Below are positions 1 through 8,482 of a stretch of 64,000 nt of DNA, piece after piece. The position numbers and the translations under genes were made by a program. The notes under the pieces are model-generated. The model saw only the letters and a program-made list of their open reading frames with translations. It was not told the DNA's origin and made no database searches. Position 1 is the first letter of the stretch, and each line of letters opens with the position of its first letter. This DNA is from Diaporthe sp. PMI_573 (lineage: Eukaryota > Ascomycota > Sordariomycetes > Diaporthales > Diaporthaceae): NCBI GenBank assembly GCA_021399435.1, contig JAJTUP010000140.1, positions 39,448 through 103,447 of the forward strand. The letters run 5' to 3'.

Positions 1-1037
1 CACCGGCGCCGTCCCGCAGCACAGTCCGGAGAGAGAGTCTTCTTCACTGCAGGCTCGTGGCTCGTAGTACAGCTTGTACTCCAGCATCACGACGTCTCCC
101 GAGACTATTGCCTCGTAGCCGCTGGAGAAAGCGGCCCAATACAAGGCCTCGGTTTCTTGCGTCGTTTCCCAGTCATACGTCTTGTAGCCCTCGGGGTGGC
201 TCACAGTCAGCTTTCCGCCTTCATACGGGCTCGGCAGGCATAGAACCAGTGACCCAAACGGCGCCTTCCCAGAGGAGGGTTCGGAATCGCTCTTGAGGGA
301 GCCCGGGGCTCCTTTGTACACCTGCCGTACGCAGCACGTTAGCGCCAATCTAAAACACCTGCATGACGGCCGGTGGAAAGGTTCAGGCCGCACGCTCCTC
401 CTCTCGTCCCCCTACTCACGATGATCTTGGCAATCTTGGCCACGACAGAGCCTCCGTCGTTGACGCCCCCGCGCCCGATGTCTGCAATATTAGGCAGCAA
501 AAGCTGCTCAATCCGAGGCATGATGCCCAACTTGTACGGACACAGATTGGTGGAGAACCTGGAATCATCCATGGCCGAGGCCTTGCTCACGCTTGCGTCG
601 TCCACGTCTTGTCCTTGCGACCCAGATGCGGCAGACTCACAGTCGCGCACAAGGTCCTCGAACGTCTCCGTGTGATCCTTGATCGGGAACTTCAGCTTAG
701 CCGCTGAACCGTCGGTGCGGTCCCAGCGGATCACGATAGGACGTGGGTCTACCACTGCCATCATTGCCGGCGCTGGAGTCGACTTCCTTTTCTCCTTGCT
801 CTTTTTCTTCCCTATGTTAGCGTTGTTGACTGGACCACCGGCCTGGCTTGGAGGGTCTTCTCCCCCCTTCAGGAGCCGAGCGACATCCTCCAAGGCGATG
901 GAGCCACCAAAAGTCGCGGTCGAGTTTTGTGGCGACGAAAAGTGATCGATCAGGGCTTTGTGGTAGTCTTGGGAGCTGAGATCATTTGGAATCTCGGCCG
1001 GTGTCACCGGTGGGGCCTTTCTTTTTCTAGGAGGCAT
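1..1037 (-). CDS. 2OG-Fe(II) oxygenase-fold protein, iron ligands apparently missing (partial)
   Basis: Two coding segments are visible. Exon 1 is 1037-420 (206 codons, ATG at 1037). A 98-bp intron (419-322) has a GTGAGT donor, a GCTAAC branch site and a CGGCAG acceptor. Exon 2 starts at 321 and runs off the window edge (107 codons so far). The joined protein resembles fungal 2OG-Fe(II)/prolyl-4-hydroxylase-like proteins: an RFSTNLCPY...IMPRIEQLLLP segment, then FGSLVLCLPSPYEGGKLTVSH, then WAAFSSGYEAIV and a LEYKLY strand. In the family as I know it, the equivalents of SLKSDSE and SSGYEAIV carry HxD and EHEV with the Fe(II)-binding histidines. Both histidines appear to be absent here, so the protein may be catalytically dead or have another role. 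The N-terminus is basic (MPPRKRKAPP), a possible nuclear signal. The C-terminus lies outside the window. Fold call moderately sure; loss of activity is inference. Confidence 0.68.
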
Positions 1038-2184
1038 CTTGTTTCGGCCAAGTGTTGTGTGTCTGTATCTGAAAGGTAGTCACACAGTGCAGTGCAAGAG
1101 GAAGGGGTAGTAGGAGGACTGGAGATACAACTTTCTGTTCGCCGGTTGTGGTGGGGATGCGCACTTATATACTTGGTAAGCAGGGCATTATTGGTAGAGG
1201 GGCCAAGTAACACGCGTCTCGAGGGCAACAAATGAACCTGGGCCGGGGGGTCGGAAAGGGCGTTATATTAGTAGAGATTTTCACCCACCTACGATTTATT
1301 CTCCAGCACTATGTTAGGAGAGGTTAGACGCATTAGATCCAATCGTACAAGCCTCACTACCTCTATTTTTCTTGCTCGGGGGGACTGGCGCAGTCCAAGG
1401 GCAGGAGTGCCCATTGTACACCCCCCCTATAAACACTAACCCCCTCCCCCTCGCCCCTCCCCGGCCCCGCTCTATCCCTCCTTCCCTTCTCACTAAGTGG
1501 CACTGCCAAGGTACGCCCGCGCAACACGGTTCCCTGTGCGACAAACAAACATGTCGATCAGCCGCTATCGTATGGAGGTTGGCGGTCAGGGGTGATATGT
1601 TTTTGGCTTTTCTATCTCCCCACTTCCTACATCGCGAGGCTCTGTATCAACCATCTCTCTGTCGCCATCAAGGGCCCGAGACAAGCGATATGGGTCAGTG
1701 GCAACAAGGGCCTGTGGGCAGGGACGATTAGCAAATGTCGAAGGCGTTTTCCAGGGCCTCTAGGCAGTCGGCGTGTTCGCACTGAACGCCGCGAATACAT
1801 GGATGATGTTTCTTCTGGCTTTCATAATAACCATTCGTTTCCGATATTGCCGCCCCATATGGCGTTAGCTCAGCCGTATCGCCGGCATTGATGTCCCATT
1901 GCACAGGACGCCGTAAGCCGTAGGTAATGGTGCCATCATGACGCTATATAGTATAGACAGCTCTTCAGCAGTTAATCTGGGTTATCAACCCGCGCCCAGA
2001 GGCGGATCTCGCTGGTACAGGGCGGGAGCGGGGTTTCAGGGCATTTCTCAAAATCACAGCCAACCGGATTTCATTACAGCAACCTCACGGAGTGTTGATG
2101 TCAAATGACATTAATCGTTGTAACGTAGGTGGACAGTCAGCCGGATTTCAGCCCCCGAAGGACAGCAAAAGTCGAAGGGCCGAA
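1038..2184. other. Intergenic, no supported gene
   Basis: No open frame here looks like protein or carries introns. A diverged dispersed repeat lies at about 1430-1730 (listed separately). The rest holds nothing I can support. Confidence 0.5.
1430..1730 (+). repeat. Dispersed repeat, copy A
   Basis: This segment aligns with about 29030-29260 in the same orientation. Shared blocks are the C-rich run ending CCCTCCTTCCCTTCT, then CACTGCCAAGG, then GACAAACAAACA (CAACAAACAAACA in copy B), then the block around CTACATCGCGAGGC and CTGTCGCCAT. No terminal repeat or coding capacity is evident, so this could be a SINE-like or non-autonomous element, or an LTR fragment. Confidence 0.5.
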
Positions 2185-2586
2185 CTAGCTGCCGATGCCA
2201 TCGCTAACCGCACCGAGCGCGATGAACGAGTCGTGCTGGTCGCCGAAGGCTTGTTCCAACTCTCCTTGGGCAGATCCTAGAGACTCCGTTGTGCCCGTCC
2301 CCATCTGCTCGATCTTCCACGAAGCAAACTCTTCCAACACTGCTTTGACAGCTAAATCCTTGAGTTGCATGAACGGATGGTCTTTAGCCAGAGTTTCTCC
2401 ATTGTCTTGGGGTTTCTCCGACATAAGCGGGCAAGTACTTGATGCTTTTGGCTGTGGATCTCTAACCCAAATGACCTCAAGTGGTTCGGTGGCGGATGCA
2501 CACTTTGCCCTCTGGTCGATGAGTAGACATAGCTCACTAGGAAATGAATTGATCAAATTTAATCCCCATCTAATTGGCGAAAGCAT
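2185..2586 (-). CDS. Hypothetical ORF of 133 aa, weakly supported
   Basis: ATG-started open frame (ATG at 2586) lying just past the broken 3' end of the copia element and on the same strand. The predicted protein has an acidic, Gln/Glu-rich second half (FASWKIEQMGTG..ESLGSAQGELEQAFGDQ) that could be helical. I recognise no domain. It does not resemble the RNase H region expected downstream of a copia reverse transcriptase, so it is more likely host sequence at the truncation point, perhaps part of an interrupted gene. It contains none of the CGTRCG motifs that fill the neighbouring element, which supports the boundary near 2600. It could also be a chance ORF. Confidence 0.25.
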   Translation of the reverse strand: MLSPIRWGLNLINSFPSELCLLIDQRAKCASATEPLEVIWVRDPQPKASSTCPLMSEKPQDNGETLAKDHPFMQLKDLAVKAVLEEFASWKIEQMGTGTTESLGSAQGELEQAFGDQHDSFIALGAVSDGIGS

Positions 2587-2600
2587 CTTCAGGAAGTCAT

Positions 2601-5600
2601 TTACTCTGCAGGTAATCGTGCGATGATTGTCCTAGTCAACCTGTCCTTAGATTGAGTATAGGCTTGAGTGATGTCCCTGAGTTCCCCTTGTGCCCCAAAA
2701 TTTCGTACGAGGGTAGGGCCCAAGGCAAAGATTAGCCTCTGGCTCATCCTCTGAATAGTTGGGGCCTGGGTGAGGATAGCTTGCTTTTCTTTATCCCCAT
2801 AGCCTTGTACGACCAGCCTGGATTTCTCCATAGGCTTGGTGGACTTGTTCTTGATCTCTCGTACCATCCGGGTCTTGTATACTCGAAGTCCTTTGTGAAT
2901 TCCCTCTGGCTTGTATCGTACGAAGGAAAACACGTTTTCGTTTGCAAGGGCATTCAGTTCCATAGCATCTGATTCCTCAAAGGGACCTCCTGGCACGTTG
3001 ATAACGTTATCCGCACGAAGCTTGAGGGCTAGTTCAAAGTTATCCTTTTCCTTCTGGGTCAAGAATACTTGGAAGTATCGTGCGGTTGTTTTCCGAGGTC
3101 GTCCTCGCCTCCTTGGCTGCTCTGGCTCTGGTCGCACGACGATCTCGTCTTGGACCTCATCAGGCTGTGTCTCCGCACGATGATATGCCTTAGCTTGGGT
3201 AGCTCGAAAGGTAGCAGGTCCATTGACTGTTTCGATAGTCAAATTGTGCTCATCTTTGGCCTTGAGTTCGTGCGGTCCAGTCCATCCCTTGTTTTCTCTC
3301 CAAATCATCACTTCGGCGCCTAATGGTAGGGAGAGAACTTCGTGTAGATCTGGGCCGTTTCTTGTGTTGATCGCGCGGTTGATCTCTACCTCTGCGCGAA
3401 TCTTTCGGAGCATCTTCATGGCCTTCTGAATTGCTTCCGCACGAAGTGTGATTTCCGGCGATGGTGGTGAGTCTTGGTTGATTCGGGGGTATGCCCCGAA
3501 AACAAGAAGGGTTGGGACGATACCATTTGGGCCAGCAGTATCGTTGAGAGCTTTGACTGCCATCTGGAGTATAGTCTCCTTGTCTGTAATATGGCCGATT
3601 TCTTGGGTAAGAATATCGTACGCCCTCCGGAGAGGAGCGTGTAGTCTCTCAACTTTCCCAACTGCCCAATGTGCCTCAACTGGCATCTCTTCGCACGATA
3701 TACCCAGGATCTTAGCATTATTCCTGAATTCCTCAGAAGCAAAGTTCGTTCCTGGGTCGTGCGAGATGTGATCTGGGGGTCCGAGGTAGGTATATATCCA
3801 GCACCGGCATAGGGCATTCCAAGTATCTCGTGCGGAGAGAGACCTTAGAAATGTAGCGGCTTGGAAGCTCGTTTCTGAGTCTACAACATGAAGAACATTG
3901 TCATCCCCTAATCGCACGACGTCAACTACTATTTGATAGTTGAAGTGGTTCTCATCTTTGATAGAGAATTTGAATCGTCTTGGGGCTTGGTCGTGCGATT
4001 GGCAGTGGTGACAGAACTTCTGAATAGACTCAAGGGCACTCTGTTCCACATCTTCGTGCCCAGCGTTCCTCAGCAGTTTATATAGCCTTTCCGCACGAGG
4101 ATGTCCAAAGCGTCTATGTAGACGTCTTAGCTCTGCCTCTGTGAAGAAAACTCCTGCTTCCGTACGGCTGGTGTTGAAGAATGGGTGTCCCCATTTCCGA
4201 ATCACAGGAATCTTCACACCGTCTTCTCGTACGATGACATTCTCCACATTATTGAAGTATGCCTTTAGCTTGTCGGCATCGTGCAATGACAGCAGGAAAG
4301 GAGTAGGTGTATCCAGAATATAGTAGGTGATTTTGCCTAGTTGGTTTTTCTTCTGGATAGTTCCTATGGAGGAGACTATTTCGTGCGGGCCGAATTTGAC
4401 TTTGGCATCTCCTGGGGTCCATGAGATCTTCGCGCGAGGGTTCTCACGTAAATATGCAAGCACTTGGGCCTTGCCAACTGTCGAGGCCTTCGCAGCTCCA
4501 GTATCCCACAGTTCTCCCTGATACTTCGTACTATAGGGATTGTGTAGCACGAATTGGGTTGCTTCTGTGGTCTTTGGGGCTGTGTATATGTCTTCTCCGG
4601 TCGTACGGTGGAAGAAGGCAGCATCGAGGAGGTAACTAGAGGAGCCCTCGGTTGCCTGGCCCTCAGAGTCCTCCTCGTCCGAGCTCTCTGCCATGCTCCG
4701 CACTTGGTTCTCACCTTCGTACTTAAGAAGAAAGCTCTCAAAGCCTTTCTCACCTAAGTCGTACGGAGGTTCCTCCCCCATAACCTGACAGGCTTGGAGG
4801 TATTGGTCTCTCGTACGCTTCCTCTCAGCCTCTGGATGGTTTGTAGACCAACAGCCTTCCTTCTTGCACACAAAGCACCTCTTGTTTTTGAAGGTGCGGC
4901 TTCTGAAGGGCTGTCTGGAAGAAGATCCTGCACGATAGGGAATGGTTGCCTGTCCCTGATAGTTCACAGGCCTCCCTTTTCCGTACGATATCCTCTGGCG
5001 GTCTTTGAAAGGTGCTCTGTACCGCCTGTCCACAAAATTGATTCCTGGGGCTGCGTCGTACGTAAACTGGCGAGTAGTTGTCTTCCTGTCTTGGGCTACT
5101 TGAATAGCTCCTCGAAGGTCTGAAAAGAGACCTTCGCACGTAGGTTTCTGCTGCATGATTGCCAGTTCGAATTCCGGCACTCCTCGGCATGCTCGAACTA
5201 CAGCCGTGCGAAGGGGAATCTCCCCTTGGTACCCCTGTCCCAGGGCCCTTTGTACGAGTTGTAATCGATCTAGGAGCATTTCCAGTACCTCCACTTGTTT
5301 CTTTTCGGGGCTCTCTTGTTTGAGTTGTACGAAAGAAAGCGTAGTCCAGTCTGCCCAGTAATGGTTGTGGTTGGTGGTGGTGTTGAAGTGCATATCCATG
5401 AGGGCATATACTTCGTCCCAACGCCTCTCTGGGCCAATATGCTCTAGCCAAAAGTCGTACGCACGGTCTTCTAGGATAATAGGGAAGACAGCGTGATATT
5501 GATCCTCTCGTACGCCGGTGTGGCGACATGTTGCGATGAATGCTCGAGTCTTATCGTATAGCAAATCGTACGGCTTCCCAGTATAGTTTCGCTTCTTGTT

Positions 5601-6536
5601 CCAATGCTTTGAAAATTGTGAGCTTTGCTGTGGCTCAATTGGGCTATTGTAAACAATTCGTGTTGGGGGAAGGTCGTACCCATTGCTCCGAGCAGGTATA
5701 GGTCGCGTTATGTCTTCCGTGCGAGGTAGTTGTGGGTATGCTTCCACCTCGTGCGAAAACCGTGCTCCCGGGGGTGCTTGTCGTACAGCCTGTGAATCCA
5801 CCGTTTGTGGCCTCGGCATATATCCTGGCTCTTGACTTCCATTATATACGCTTCGTGCGGGTGGGCTTCTGTACTCGGCTGGTGCTGGGGGACTCTGGTG
5901 TGTCTCTACCGTAGGCTGAATGTTCTCAGAATATACGCCTTGCGGTTCTGTTCGCGCGAGGGACTCTTGGGCAACACGGTCACCTGGTTCTTCCCCAGCG
6001 AGAGGGTCTCGGGTTTGTATCGGAACAGGAGTTCGTTCCTGGAACCGTACGGTTCGTTTCCCCTTGCTAGACCGTGCCTGGGCCTCCCGAGCTTCCTCTT
6101 CTTCGATTTCCTCTAGGGTCTTCTCTACCAGGCGGCGTATTCGTTCTCCATATCTTCGTGCGGGTGGGACTTCGATTCCCTTGTTTGTAAGGGCCTCAAT
6201 CAGCTCCTTTAGGAACAGACGATCCACTGTGTTGTATTGGACCTCGGTCCATCCCTCAAAGTCCTCGCACAAAGATATTTGGAGATTTCTTCTAGATATT
6301 CCCATTGTTCTTATTTCCCATGTAAGCCGTGCGATGTATGTGTTCAGCTCGGCTTCCGTGGGAGCGTTGTGAGGGTCAATTGGGTTAAACCATATCTCGA
6401 GGTTCGTACGGCTCCGCCATACTGACATCGGGATAGTGCTTTCCCCTCGAACTTCTTCGTATGTCAGCTGGTGATGGATTTGGCTATTGCTCGCCTCAGT
6501 CTGGGACTGTTCTTCCGGAGTTGTCGGGTTTGACAT
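2601..6536 (-). CDS. Copia gag-protease-integrase-RT polyprotein, truncated
   Basis: 1311 aa from ATG 6536. Order of parts: gag-like region (about 1-540); a zinc-knuckle-like CFVCKKEGCWSTNH (about 554-567); aspartic protease motif LWDTGAA (D678); GAG-pre-integrase zinc region with HRRFGHP and CHHC (about 807-845); integrase core with D872, D927 (SHDPGTNF) and E963 (KVERLH), giving exactly 35 residues between the last two (DD35E); then the start of reverse transcriptase (about 1200-1311, FVRYKPEG..YKTRMVREIK, ending RTIIARLPAE). The protease-integrase-RT order is diagnostic of Ty1/copia. The frame ends before the conserved RT active site, so this copy cannot retrotranspose alone. The gag-to-integrase frame has no stops, suggesting a fairly recent truncation or insertion. 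Confidence 0.88.
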   Translation of the reverse strand: MSNPTTPEEQSQTEASNSQIHHQLTYEEVRGESTIPMSVWRSRTNLEIWFNPIDPHNAPTEAELNTYIARLTWEIRTMGISRRNLQISLCEDFEGWTEVQYNTVDRLFLKELIEALTNKGIEVPPARRYGERIRRLVEKTLEEIEEEEAREAQARSSKGKRTVRFQERTPVPIQTRDPLAGEEPGDRVAQESLARTEPQGVYSENIQPTVETHQSPPAPAEYRSPPARSVYNGSQEPGYMPRPQTVDSQAVRQAPPGARFSHEVEAYPQLPRTEDITRPIPARSNGYDLPPTRIVYNSPIEPQQSSQFSKHWNKKRNYTGKPYDLLYDKTRAFIATCRHTGVREDQYHAVFPIILEDRAYDFWLEHIGPERRWDEVYALMDMHFNTTTNHNHYWADWTTLSFVQLKQESPEKKQVEVLEMLLDRLQLVQRALGQGYQGEIPLRTAVVRACRGVPEFELAIMQQKPTCEGLFSDLRGAIQVAQDRKTTTRQFTYDAAPGINFVDRRYRAPFKDRQRISYGKGRPVNYQGQATIPYRAGSSSRQPFRSRTFKNKRCFVCKKEGCWSTNHPEAERKRTRDQYLQACQVMGEEPPYDLGEKGFESFLLKYEGENQVRSMAESSDEEDSEGQATEGSSSYLLDAAFFHRTTGEDIYTAPKTTEATQFVLHNPYSTKYQGELWDTGAAKASTVGKAQVLAYLRENPRAKISWTPGDAKVKFGPHEIVSSIGTIQKKNQLGKITYYILDTPTPFLLSLHDADKLKAYFNNVENVIVREDGVKIPVIRKWGHPFFNTSRTEAGVFFTEAELRRLHRRFGHPRAERLYKLLRNAGHEDVEQSALESIQKFCHHCQSHDQAPRRFKFSIKDENHFNYQIVVDVVRLGDDNVLHVVDSETSFQAATFLRSLSARDTWNALCRCWIYTYLGPPDHISHDPGTNFASEEFRNNAKILGISCEEMPVEAHWAVGKVERLHAPLRRAYDILTQEIGHITDKETILQMAVKALNDTAGPNGIVPTLLVFGAYPRINQDSPPSPEITLRAEAIQKAMKMLRKIRAEVEINRAINTRNGPDLHEVLSLPLGAEVMIWRENKGWTGPHELKAKDEHNLTIETVNGPATFRATQAKAYHRAETQPDEVQDEIVVRPEPEQPRRRGRPRKTTARYFQVFLTQKEKDNFELALKLRADNVINVPGGPFEESDAMELNALANENVFSFVRYKPEGIHKGLRVYKTRMVREIKNKSTKPMEKSRLVVQGYGDKEKQAILTQAPTIQRMSQRLIFALGPTLVRNFGAQGELRDITQAYTQSKDRLTRTIIARLPAE

Positions 6537-7118
6537 GGTGGTGGTCTTCGCGTCGTATCGTGCGAATCGAGTTGTTGATATATATATAGACTATGTCGTC
6601 TCGTATAGTCTGGGGTTGTATAGTTGTGCAATGGCGCACACCTTGCTACTCTTTCTCGTACGATCTCAGCCTTCACAATAGTGAAGACCTTCTCAAGCAG
6701 AAGAATTGAGTAGTTTAGTCGTCTAGAAGTGCTTCTTTCTCGTACGATCTCAGCTTCTACCGTAGTAGACGCCTTCTCAAGCAAAAGAAAGAAGTACTCC
6801 TGGGATTTAGCACAAGCGCACGATTCCCGACTCTCCCGAGGCAGCACTGCTGCAATCTCCTCAGGCTAGTCGTCTTTGTGCGAGCCTCGTCTCTTCACTC
6901 TTGCCAATCTGTGAATTGCCAAGCAATCCACTGATCAGTGTTGAATGGCCTTTGCCATATGGCGATAGTACGTACGTACGTAGGGGTCTGTTGGTTGGTA
7001 CTGATTGTATTCCTTGCTTAGGGAAACGGGTGTACTATCGTACGAAGGGGAAGAGGCCACTCTTCCCCAGCCGGGCCCCCGGCTGACTAAGCACACCCAA
7101 CCTATCGAACTACGTGCG
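2617..7118. repeat. Dispersed palindromic CGTRCG motif array inside the copia element
   Basis: Reading by eye, I find about 45 copies of CGTACG, CGTGCG or CGCACG, usually in the context YCGTRCGR (full palindrome TCGTACGA). Sites include 2617, 2704, 2917, 3012, 3079, 3133, 3174, 3269, 3438, 3617, 3692, 3758, 3829, 3913, 3992, 4092, 4161, 4228, 4382, 4602, 4760, 4812, 4982, 5057, 5135, 5205, 5456, 5509, 5567, 5718, 5750, 5854, 6046, 6157, 6328, 6405, 6559, 6657, 6741, 6817, 6971, 7039 and 7113. One-mismatch copies fill several gaps. Equal base composition predicts about three in 4.5 kb. Sites fall in all three codon phases and continue into the untranslated leader, so the constraint acts on DNA, not protein. 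Confidence 0.8.
6651..6794 (-). repeat. 60-bp direct repeat in the copia leader
   Basis: Two imperfect copies, 6651-6710 and 6735-6794, both starting CTTTCTCGTACGATCTCAGC and both holding a CCTTCTCAAGCA block. They lie between the polyprotein start and the presumed LTR, so they may be promoter, packaging or LTR-internal repeats. Confidence 0.7.
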
Positions 7119-7120
7119 AT

Positions 7121-7769
7121 CCAACCAGGTGCTATTCCAACAACAGGTCTATATTCCTCTGCTGAGGAGTCTACTGTACTAAAGAAGGGGAAGCGCCGTG
7201 GAAGGAAGAGCGCCAAGGCTAGCACTGCTGGCAAAGAGTCTGAGCCAAGTTCTGCATTGGCGCTCTTGTCATCACTGCCATCTTCTCTGAGCTGATCTTC
7301 ATTGTTTGAAGCGATTTGGGGAGATGCTGGCATCTTCACGTCGCCGCTGTCGTCGACTTTAACCAGTGGTATTAGGTTATCCCTGTCGCCATCGCTGCAA
7401 GCTTTTGTGACTTTGCTTGGGTTCTTATACAATCGTATGATCAACTTCCGTAAATCCAGAGAAAGTCTTTTGACTTTGTATGTGACTTGAAATCTCGCAT
7501 TCGTTCCAATTTTATCGCCGCAATGGATTGTCTTTCTTCATGGTTAGTTGGAGTTGTGACAGCACGTATTTCGTCTTACTGTATTTTCACGAAAACTAGT
7601 GCAAATGGTCGATTGTCTAATGAGCGCAACATAGCCCAAAAAGAACGATTGTTCCGACATGTGTACTTGCGTAGACCTTAGAGTACTTGCAAAAGTTGGT
7701 TATCATTAGTACTTTAGATAAGCAGGCCCCCGTTGCAGACATTTCTAAAGGACCGTGGACCTTAGAGAA
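7121..7769. other. Intergenic, no supported gene
   Basis: Open frames overlap on both strands between 7000 and 7450, but none has a recognisable domain or splice signals. This stretch may include the outer end of the copia element. Confidence 0.4.
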
Positions 7770-7777
7770 TATAAAAG
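7770..7777 (+). promoter_or_regulatory. TATA box
   Basis: TATAAAAG lies 145 bp upstream of the ATG at 7922, the start of the repeat-peptide precursor. Confidence 0.45.
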
Positions 7778-7921
7778 CCGGTCGATTTCAGGCATAAAGT
7801 TGAAGTCTAGGAGAGCAGATCATCCTCACTCAGATTTTATAAATGTTCTTTGGGATAATAAAATCAAATTACGAGCCAAAATATATACTCGCCTTGCTTT
7901 AGCAACCTTCTCGTGGTCAAG

Positions 7922-8482
7922 ATGAAGGTCAGTCTCATATTTCCAACCACCCGAGTCTCCTCGCCTTGCTAACTAACAAGCGCCCCAGTGCACCATCTTC
8001 GTCGCCTTTGTGGCTACTCTGCTTCCTCGCGCGGCCTTTTCCGCCCCGGTCGCCGTCTCCATCGCGGCTATGGAACCGGGCCACTCTGGATACGAAAGCC
8101 ACGTGGGCGCCGCGGCTCGAGATGAGCTCTCCACCGCTGGCCGCTCTGGCTATAACTCGGTGGGGACCACCGCGCGGCGCGCCACTATAGCCACCAACAC
8201 TGATGGTCGCTCTGGGTACAACTCTGTTGATGTTACCAGCCAGGCGGGTCTCACTGATTTCACGACTGACGGACGGTCTGGCTACAACTCTGTTGAGGTC
8301 GCCGAGCACAAACGGTGTCCACGAGCGCTGAGACCGACGGGCGGGGTGGTTACAACTCTGGATCCACTGAAACGAAAGTCACCACAGACGCGGAGACGGA
8401 CGTCGATCAGGTTATAACTAGAACCACGACCAGTGCTACTTTCCCGATTTGGGGGCTGATAGAGAAAATACCCGCTGTATAA
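7922..8482 (+). pseudogene. Secreted precursor with five 22-aa repeats, frameshifted
   Basis: ATG-AAG (7922-7927) is followed by a 61-bp intron (7928-7988) with GTCAGT donor, GCTAACTAAC branch site and CCCAG acceptor. Exon 2 continues in phase with a signal peptide (MKCTIFVAFVATLLPRAAFS). Then come repeats GHSGYESH, GRSGYNSVG, GRSGYNSVD, GRSGYNSVE and GRGGYNSGS, starting at about 8079, 8139, 8205, 8271 and 8339. Spacing is 60, 66, 66 and 68 bp. The fifth repeat is in another frame, so a net 2-bp gain (or 1-bp loss) occurred between 8298 and 8335. The literal frame stops at 8417; the shifted frame stops at 8482. The layout resembles fungal repeat-peptide precursors such as ustiloxin-type RiPP precursors, in which each repeat holds one core peptide. 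However, no regular Kex2 KR site flanks the cores, and no DUF3328 gene is seen nearby. Function unknown. Confidence 0.6.

Larger units (their letters stand above)
2601..7120 (-). mobile_element. Ty1/copia LTR retrotransposon, 3'-truncated
   Basis: Minus-strand element. The polyprotein frame (6536-2601) stops inside the reverse transcriptase, so the rest of RT, RNase H and the 3' LTR are missing. The 5' side (about 6540-7120) should hold the leader and 5' LTR, but with one copy the LTR borders cannot be defined. The extent on both sides is suggested by a dense CGTRCG motif array running from 2617 to 7118, which is not seen immediately outside. A 60-bp direct repeat (6651-6710 and 6735-6794) lies in the untranslated leader. 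Confidence 0.75.

Noticed and set aside
6540..7120. Exact 5' LTR borders and tRNA primer-binding site for the copia element
   Set aside because: Only one LTR-side copy exists in the window and no clear tRNA-complementary site was seen, so borders would be guesses.
6935..7444. 169-codon minus-strand frame and overlapping plus-strand frame near the copia leader
   Set aside because: No domain on either strand, and the two frames overlap.
7922..8482. Mating-pheromone precursor
   Set aside because: Repeats lack the expected Cys/Trp-containing alpha-pheromone core and regular Kex2 sites.
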